Assembly: GCA_963836735.1 (NCBI GenBank)
Contig: CAWIKP010000038.1
Span: 23,015 to 87,014 of the forward strand
Reading direction: 5' to 3'
From: JACCXG01 sp963836735
Lineage (GTDB): Bacteria; Acidobacteriota; Vicinamibacteria; Vicinamibacterales; 2-12-FULL-66-21
Length of the DNA stretch: 64,000 bases
Shown here piece by piece: positions 58,559 through 64,000 of this stretch (position 1 is its first letter; the number at the start of each line of letters is the position of its first letter). A model generated the notes under the pieces. That model had not been told where the DNA came from, did no database searches, and saw only the letters and a program-made list of their open reading frames with translations. Both the position numbers and the translations under genes were made by a program.

Positions 58559-58851
58559 AGCGCGTGCCGAGCTTCGCAGAGCGGCGCTGTGGTACGACGA
58601 GCGGCGCTCAGGATTAGGCGACGAGTTCGTCGGCGAGGTTTCGGCGGCACTCGATTGGATTGCCGGCGCGCGGGAATCCTATCCGCTATGGCCGCGCACG
58701 CGCGACGCGAGCCCGATAATTCGCAAGGCGACCTATCCACCGGTTCCCATATCTCATCGCTTTCGAAAACCACGAGCAGCACGTACTCGTCCTTGCGGTG
58801 GCCCACGCCAAACGCCGACCCCTCTACTGGCTCACCCGCGCGAGCCCTTGA
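58536..58851 (+). CDS. RelE/ParE-family toxin (one frameshift near 58733)
   Basis: ~104 residues. GTG 58536 lies inside the antitoxin gene (23-base overlap). LHPEARAELRRAALWYDERRSGLGDEFVGEVSAALDWI is the N-terminal helix pair of ParE/RelE toxins; the core continues RKATxHRFPYLIAFENHEQHVLVLAVAHAKRRPLYW after one extra base in GACCTATCC. ParE types inhibit gyrase and RelE types cut mRNA; which one applies is not clear. The last bases overlap a stretch similar to the integrase 3' end. Confidence 0.78.
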
Positions 58852-59000
58852 CCGTGTCCAAAATGTCTCCAAAACGCGGGGAGAACTGAGCGGAAACGTG
58901 GGGACGCCAGTGGACGTTCGCGCTGTGCTAACCCACTGCAGAGGAAGCGCTTGTCGCCAGAAGTCGCGCGCCATCACCAACTTAAAGAAACCGCCTAATC

Positions 59001-59026
59001 GGTTTCGATATCCCCCATAGCCCGCT
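59001..59026 (+). other. Putative attachment site (right), degenerate tRNA-Gly 3' end
   Basis: GGTTTCGATATCCCCCATAG followed by CCCGCT parallels the end of tRNA-Gly(CCC) with a two-base insertion. Same orientation as the tRNA. It would close a ~13.2-kb island. A GGGGACTTCGTCCCC hairpin follows at once (59034-59050). Confidence 0.45.
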
Positions 59027-59033
59027 TATTTTC

Positions 59034-59683
59034 GGGGACTTCGTCCCCCGAACCCCTTACACAGTCACCTTGGGCGCCGTGCGGCGACTTGTCCGCCGGA
59101 GCGCGCAGCGCGCAGGTGGAAGCCGCGAAGGCGGCTCGCGGGGGCCCCTCGATCCCCGCTCGGCTCTCGTGCTCACTCGCTGCGCTCGTTCGAGGTTGAT
59201 GGCGCCTTCGTCCCCCGACCCCTTGCGCAGTCACTGGCGAGGCCCATGTAATCCCGCTCAGCCTTGTCCACCGCAGCGCGCATCGCGAAGGTGGATGCGT
59301 CATCGGGAGCTGGCGCGACCGCCCGCATTTCGCCACCCTTTCAAGCGTGGCCTGAGCGACCTCGGCTGTGGCCGCGGGCATGATTGCAGACGTCGACAAG
59401 TCTCGTGGTCGCTCACGCCACGGCAGCAGTCGCTGATGTTGCTGATGACCGTGGCGACAACGCGGGTCGGCACAAGGCGCGACCCCGTATCGACAAGCGA
59501 ACCGTGGGCTCACCTGCATTTGCGGTGAGGGACGCAACGGCTGAACACGACAGGATTGAATCCTGGCACCACAGTTCGTCTCTAGCCGGCCCAATGGCTC
59601 GCTACCCAGGCCCAGAACGTCCGAAAATGTAGCCTCCGGTAACCCTGGCACGGGTTTCAGGCTCCTTATGGTGGGCACGAGGG
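59034..59683. other. Repeat-rich gap without a gene
   Basis: 650 bases with two diverged copies of a ~170-base unit (each with CTTCGTCCCCCGA, CAGTCAC, CTTGTCC, AGCGCGCA and AGGTGGA in the same order, at about 59040-59140 and 59205-59305), a GC-rich palindrome zone and inverted repeat A'. No coding frame is convincing. Confidence 0.55.
59346..59422. repeat. Inverted repeat A' (diverged copy of repeat A)
   Basis: Left arm CGTGGCCTGAGCGACCTCG (two mismatches), right arm CGTGGTCGCTCACGCCACG (identical to A), loop 39 bases starting with the shared GGCCGCGGGC string. Confidence 0.75.
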
Positions 59684-60352
59684 ATGTCGAGGCCAATCCG
59701 AGGTGCTGAGGTGTCCAACAGAGCGCTCAGTCGCACGGTGGTCGAGTCCGAGGCTCGGGAAGCCTTCGGGGAACTCGTCAAGCGGTACCAGAACGCGGCA
59801 ATCGCTTACACATACGCGATCCTGAGAAATCACGCCGGCGCCGAGGATGCGGTCCAGGCCGCGTTCCTCACCGCGTGGCTCCGCCGGGCCGACCTCCGCG
59901 AACCGAAGGCGTTTGGCGGCTGGCTCCGAACGATCGTGCGGACCGAGTGCTCCCGCATCTCCCGGCGAATGAACCTGGCCACCGTGCCGCTCGACGATGC
60001 GTTCGGCGGGCGGGCGGAGCCGTCAGCCGGGAACACTCCCGACCCGGACCTCCAGCACCTGCTCCTGACCGCGATTGAGGCGTTGCCTGATTCCGCCCGC
60101 ACGGTGATCGCGCTCAGGTACATGAGCGATTTCTCCTACCAGGAAATGTGCGAGTTCCTGGACATCCCGCTGAGCACGGTCAAGAAGCGCCTGCACGAGG
60201 CGCGACGACGCTTGCGGGCGTCGTTGACCGCATCGACTGGCGAACAACGCACGCGACAGGTATTGCGAAGGGGCCGAGCGGCCAGAAATCCACGACTGGG
60301 GAAGCGAGATCATGCAGCTCACAGACTTTCTGGACCGCGTCGTGGGTGGTGA
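59684..60352 (+). CDS. ECF RNA polymerase sigma factor
   Basis: Residues ~25-175 are a clear sigma factor: FGELVKRYQNAAIAYTYAILRN, GAEDAVQAAFLTAWLR, FGGWLRTIVRTECSR for region 2, and LPDSARTVIALRYMSDFSYQEMCEFLDIPLSTVKKRLHEARRRLR for region 4. The last ~40 residues (QVLRRGRAARNPRLG...) overlap the ankyrin gene by 41 bases and look like frame run-on, so the native end may be earlier. ATG 59684 chosen; GTG at about 59711 is possible. No anti-sigma factor of known type is next to it. Confidence 0.87.
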   Translation: MSRPIRGAEVSNRALSRTVVESEAREAFGELVKRYQNAAIAYTYAILRNHAGAEDAVQAAFLTAWLRRADLREPKAFGGWLRTIVRTECSRISRRMNLATVPLDDAFGGRAEPSAGNTPDPDLQHLLLTAIEALPDSARTVIALRYMSDFSYQEMCEFLDIPLSTVKKRLHEARRRLRASLTASTGEQRTRQVLRRGRAARNPRLGKRDHAAHRLSGPRRGW

Positions 60353-61322
60353 CGTGGCCGCGGTCGCCGCGGCCCTCGACGCCCACCCCGAGTGGCTCGT
60401 GGCCCAGGGCAGGAACCAACGGCTCTGGACCAGCGGTTACAACGCACTTGCGGTGGCGGCGCTGAGCGGCCAAACAGCGGTCGTGCAACTTCTGCTTGCG
60501 CGGGGGGCGCACCTGGCGACGCCTGCCGCGGCGGGCGTGTCTCCGATCGCGCTCGCGGCGATTGAGGGACGCGCGGACGTGGTCACGGCCCTGGTGAGCG
60601 GTGGCGTCACGGTCGACCTCTTTGCGGCCTCGGCGATCGGTGACGCCCACCGTGTCACGACGTTCGTTCGCAGTCATCCCGCGCTCGTTCACAGACGCAC
60701 GTTCGACGGAAAGACGCCGCTGCACTTCTGCCGCGGCGTGGAGGTGGCTCAGGTGCTGCTGACGGCCGGGGCCGACATCGACGCGGTGGATGACTCCGGA
60801 CACACACCGCTGCAATGGATCAGCGCCACCGGCAGGTACAAGCCAGTCTGCCGCTACCTCATCGCGCAGGGAGCGAAGGCGGAAGCTTCGGACATCTTCT
60901 GGGCGTGCTCGTACGGAGACGTTCCCGCCATTCTGAAATTCCTCGAGGCGGACCCTGCTCTCGTCCACGCCCGCCGCCCGGTTGAACCCGGCATCCATAC
61001 GTCCTGGGTTGGCAGGACGCCGCTGCACGAGGCGGCCGTGCGCGGCGAGGTGGAGGTCGGGCGACTGCTCATCGAGCGCGGCGCCGATGTCAACGCGCGC
61101 GGTGGAGACTTCGACGCCACGCCGCTGCATGTCGCGGCCATCTGTGGACATCGCGAGCTCGTCGATCTCCTGCTCGTGGCCAACGCCGATCACAAAGCCG
61201 TGGACCGTGGCCTCGGCGCGACTGCGGAAGAGTGGGCGGAGTTCTCTGGCTATGCGGAGCTTGCTGCGTATCTGAGAAGTCTCCGGCGTGATCCTCTCCT
61301 TCAGCGGGTGCGGGAGGCATGA
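60312..61322 (+). CDS. Ankyrin-repeat protein
   Basis: 336 residues made of about nine ankyrin repeats: GYNALAVAALSGQTAVVQLLLARGAHL, GKTPLHFCRGVEVAQVLLTAGADI, GRTPLHEAAVRGEVEVGRLLIERGADV, ATPLHVAAICGHRELVDLLLVANAD (quoted by their starts). No signal peptide or membrane span, so cytoplasmic. It overlaps the sigma factor gene by 41 bases, so the two are translated together; a role as a protein regulator of this sigma factor is inferred from that alone. Confidence 0.88.
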   Translation: MQLTDFLDRVVGGDVAAVAAALDAHPEWLVAQGRNQRLWTSGYNALAVAALSGQTAVVQLLLARGAHLATPAAAGVSPIALAAIEGRADVVTALVSGGVTVDLFAASAIGDAHRVTTFVRSHPALVHRRTFDGKTPLHFCRGVEVAQVLLTAGADIDAVDDSGHTPLQWISATGRYKPVCRYLIAQGAKAEASDIFWACSYGDVPAILKFLEADPALVHARRPVEPGIHTSWVGRTPLHEAAVRGEVEVGRLLIERGADVNARGGDFDATPLHVAAICGHRELVDLLLVANADHKAVDRGLGATAEEWAEFSGYAELAAYLRSLRRDPLLQRVREA

Positions 61323-61475
61323 GCGAGGTTCGGGAAGGCTCGCGAACGCTGGACCTGACCGCGCACTCGTCCGACGAAGCGGCTGGGCCGAGCACTGGCC
61401 GGGCTCGGTACTTGGAGGCGGTGGAGATCCGACGGCCCCGTCATCCGTGTTGTTCACTCAGAAAGGACGGGAGCG

Positions 61476-62319
61476 ATGAGCAGCAAACCCATGCAGCGGG
61501 CGCGCGTCGACGGAGCGGAACTCGAGTTCGAGGTCACGGGCACCGGCGAGCCGGTGCTGCTGATCCACGGTGCCTTCATCGCCGAGGCGTACGCGCCGCT
61601 ATGCGCGGAGCCGGCCCTGAACAGCCGCTACCGCCTGGTGCGCTACCATCGGCGCGGCTACGCCGGCAGCAGCCCGGCCAGAGCGCCGTTCAGTCTCGCC
61701 GAGCAGGCCGCCGATTGCCGCGCCCTGCTGCGGCACCTCGGCATCGAGCGCGCACACGTCGTCGGCCACTCCTCCGGCGGGGTCATCGCCCTGCGGCTGG
61801 CGCTCGACGCGCCGGAGGTCGTCCACTCCCTCGTCCTGCTCGAGCCGGCGCTGCTCGACGTCCCAAGCGGAGCCCTGCTCACCGAAGCGCTCGGACCGGT
61901 GCTGGAGCAGGTACGGTGCCGGCGACAAGGAGGGCGCGGCCGACAGCTTCCTTCGCTGGGCGATCGGGTCAGACTACCGAGCCTGGCTCGATCGGCTGAT
62001 CCCGGGCGCGTTCCAGCAGTTGGTTGCCGACGCCGACACTTTCTTCGGCGTCGAGCTTCCGTCCATGCAGGAGTGGTTCTTCACGCGGGAGGACGCCCGG
62101 CGGATTACCCAGCCCGTTTTCGGCGTGCTCGGGGCCGAGAGCGCCTCGATTTGGCCCGGCTGGAACGAGGTTCAGGAGCGGCTGCGTGAGTGGCTGCCGC
62201 AGACCGAGCCGTTCGTGCTCGCGGGTGCGAACCACGCGCTACAGGAGAGGGACCCCCGCGGCGTCGCCGAGGCCATGGCGCCGTTCCTCGCCCGCCACCC
62301 CATGCGCGTGCACGCCTGA
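61476..62319 (+). CDS. Alpha/beta hydrolase (one frameshift near 61915)
   Basis: ~280 residues, cytoplasmic, with good ribosome site (GGACGGGAG) before ATG 61476. LLIHGAFIAEA has the oxyanion HG, VVGHSSGGVIALRLALD the nucleophile, and FVLAGANHALQERDP the catalytic His; Asp would be in GVLGAESASIWPGW region. The cap domain shows YRAWLDRLIPGAFQQLVADADTFF. One extra base near 61915 splits nucleophile and cap parts. Resembles small-molecule hydrolases with PGM-like use in secondary metabolism; the substrate is unknown. Confidence 0.82.
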
Positions 62320-62592
62320 GCCCACAATGTTGGCGCGCGCTCACGGCCACTGCCCCCTGGCCTCGACCGATGGCAGCCTAACCGAAAACCTCAATAAACT
62401 GGGGTGCGGCTCTGGACCGATTGCTCTGGGCGAGTGGAATCCTCGGGTCCTGGCCGGCCGCGTCGGCCAGATAGCCCTGTCGATCGACACCAGGCGACTA
62501 CCGAGGAGCGACGCAGTTCAGCTGCGTTCCGCCGCAATCTTTGACTCGCTGAGACGCGCTTCAGGGGAGACTTGCATCCGACGGAGGTGCCC
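62320..62592. other. Gap without a recognised gene
   Basis: 273 bases; nothing recognised except a Shine-Dalgarno (GGAGG) at its end for the next gene. Confidence 0.5.
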
Positions 62593-64000
62593 ATGCGACT
62601 TGGACCATGTTTGCTCTTGGTCTGTATGCTCACTGTGTCCCTTATCGGGCAGCAGCCAACAGCCGCGCAATGGTTGCGTCTCCGCGGGCCGAATGGCTCT
62701 GGCGTGTCCGAGACTGACAAGCCACCCACCACGTTCGGCCCGTCCTCCAACCGCTTGTGGCAAGCGGTGGTTCCACCCGGCCACTCTTCGCCCGCGATAT
62801 GGGGCGATTACATCTTCCTGACGGCCGTCGAGAACAGCACGCTGGTCGTTATCGCATTTCGCCGGCGCGACGGCACGATGCTCTGGCGGCAACGCGCACC
62901 GTCCGACCAATTGGAGAAGGTTCACCCATTCAGCAATCCTGCCGCGTCCACGCCCGCGACCGACGGACAGCGCGTTTACACCTACTTCGGCTCGTATGGG
63001 CTGTTGACACACGACTTCACCGGGAAGGAAGTGTGGCGGAAGCCCTTGCCCGCGCCGCCCACGCAATATGGCGCCGCGACGTCGCCGATCGTCTTCGATG
63101 GGAAAGTCATTCTCCAGCGCGATGGGAACGACGGTCGCTCCGAGCTGCTGGCCTTCGACGCACGTACCGGCGACCCGGTCTGGCGGACACCGCGGCCGCT
63201 GTTGCGTGAGAGCTGGTCGACACCCATCATCTGGTCGCACGACGGCCGCGACGAGATCATCACCGTGGGAACCAACAGGCTCACTGCGTATGGTCAGTGA
63301 TGGCGCGGAGCGCTGGTGGGTGGGAGGCTTGACGCTGGCGCCGATCACGGGCGCGGTGTTTGGTGAGGGAATGCTGTTTGCGAGCGCCATATACGGCGGC
63401 TCCCCATCCGACCCGCTCGACATTCCACGTTGGGACACGCTCGTCGAGCGGTACGACGCGAACAAGGACGCAATGCTCGCCGTGACGGAGATGCCTCGAG
63501 AGGAGGGCATCCACCTGCGCCGGGAAGTAGCGAAGGACGCGCCTGGCAACTTCTTGTCCTGGCCGAGGGTGATGGCTATAACCGACGGCAACAAGGACGG
63601 GGTGGTCACCAAGGCCGAGTGGGACACGAGCCTCGCCTTCTTGCGCAATAACGAGGACAACGTGCTGGCGATTCGCCCAGGTGGCAGTGGCGACAGCAGC
63701 AATTCGCATGTGGCGTGGAGAGCCAGCCGCGGCATTTCAGAGATGCCGTCGCCGCTGTTCTATCGCGGGCGGCTGTCTTTTGTACGGAACGGCGGCATGG
63801 TGACGAGCTACACCCCCGACTCTGGGAGCGTCGGTCGATCGGCAGCGCCTGGGCACGCTCGGTCTGTACGTCGCCTCTCCGGTAGCGGCGGACGGCCGCA
63901 TCTACGCCGCCAGCGAGACCGGCACGATCGTCGTATTCCGAGCGGGCGATACATTGGAAGTGTTGGCGCGCAACGATCTGGTGAGAGCATCAGGCGACGC
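62593..64000 (+). CDS. Secreted PQQ-type beta-propeller protein with EF-hand-like insert (cut by window edge; two frameshifts)
   Basis: ATG 62593 with GGAGG six bases upstream; signal peptide (LGPCLLLVCMLTVSLIG). Then WLRLRGPNGSGVSETDKPPTTFG, the start of the PQQ-binding-like propeller family, with blades AIWGDYIFLTAVEN, TDGQRVYTYFGSYGLLTHD and LLAFDARTGDPVW. One extra base near 63292 and another near 63822 change the frame; in between, YDANKDAMLAVTEM and TDGNKDGVVTKAEWD look like two calcium-binding EF-hand loops placed between blades. The gene continues beyond base 64000. No quinone-enzyme motif is visible; such proteins are mostly unassigned. Confidence 0.82.

Overview
High-GC chromosomal DNA, most likely from an acidobacterium (Vicinamibacteria-like) or a close relative. 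This is inferred from the gene content (SpoIVB-type S55 peptidase beside a secreted beta-propeller, Ser/Thr kinases with a TPR tail next to a small ECF sigma factor, PhoPQ-related hydrolase) and from the many palindromic repeats between and inside genes. I could not test this against a database.

Layout. 1-4.8 kb (+): end of RNase J, ftsK, a cell-wall amidase. 4.9-6.7 kb (-): a small membrane protein and leucyl aminopeptidase, divergent from a PhoPQ-related secreted protein (6.9-8.3 kb). 8.5-23.7 kb (-): one nearly gap-free block read as aroDE, trpE, trpG, trpD, trpC, trpF, trpB, trpA, chorismate mutase, DAHP synthase, tyrA, GNAT, acetoacetyl-CoA synthetase, thiolase and a JAMM/DinB-like protein. 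Most junctions are 4-base ATGA/GTGA overlaps. Upstream of aroDE is what looks like a classical transcription attenuator with tandem Trp codons (23.69-23.84 kb), back to back with a promoter for the S55 peptidase gene. 24-31 kb: S55 peptidase, beta-propeller, an ECF sigma/anti-sigma pair (-) and a TPR protein. 31.2-34.5 kb (-): a very large sigma-54 activator, divergent from aroC. 34.6-42.4 kb (+): aroC, def, fmt, rsmB, a PASTA protein, rpe/ybgC, a possible structured RNA, bamD and an exported protein. 42.4-45.5 kb: pgsA (-), a sugar-1-phosphate nucleotidyltransferase and a phosphomannomutase.

45.75-59.0 kb is accessory DNA: tRNA-Gly(CCC), a tyrosine integrase and excisionase, a 1.5-kb gene-free zone packed with strong hairpins, then cargo mixed with gene debris (amidohydrolase, alpha/beta hydrolase, remnants of a toxin, a kinase and an MscS channel, a beta-helix protein, a kinase/ECF pair, a toxin-antitoxin pair). 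It ends at a degenerate copy of the tRNA 3' end. Beyond lie an ECF sigma-ankyrin pair, another alpha/beta hydrolase and the start of a PQQ-type beta-propeller gene.

Two window-wide patterns matter for reading the annotation. First, many genes are broken by single-base frameshifts, almost all in the same direction (one base too many), so several are probably intact in the cell and the breaks are sequence errors; spans are given for the whole gene. Second, several families of inverted repeats occur in intergenic and even coding DNA (in aroDE, rsmB, the chorismate mutase gene and the start of trpD).
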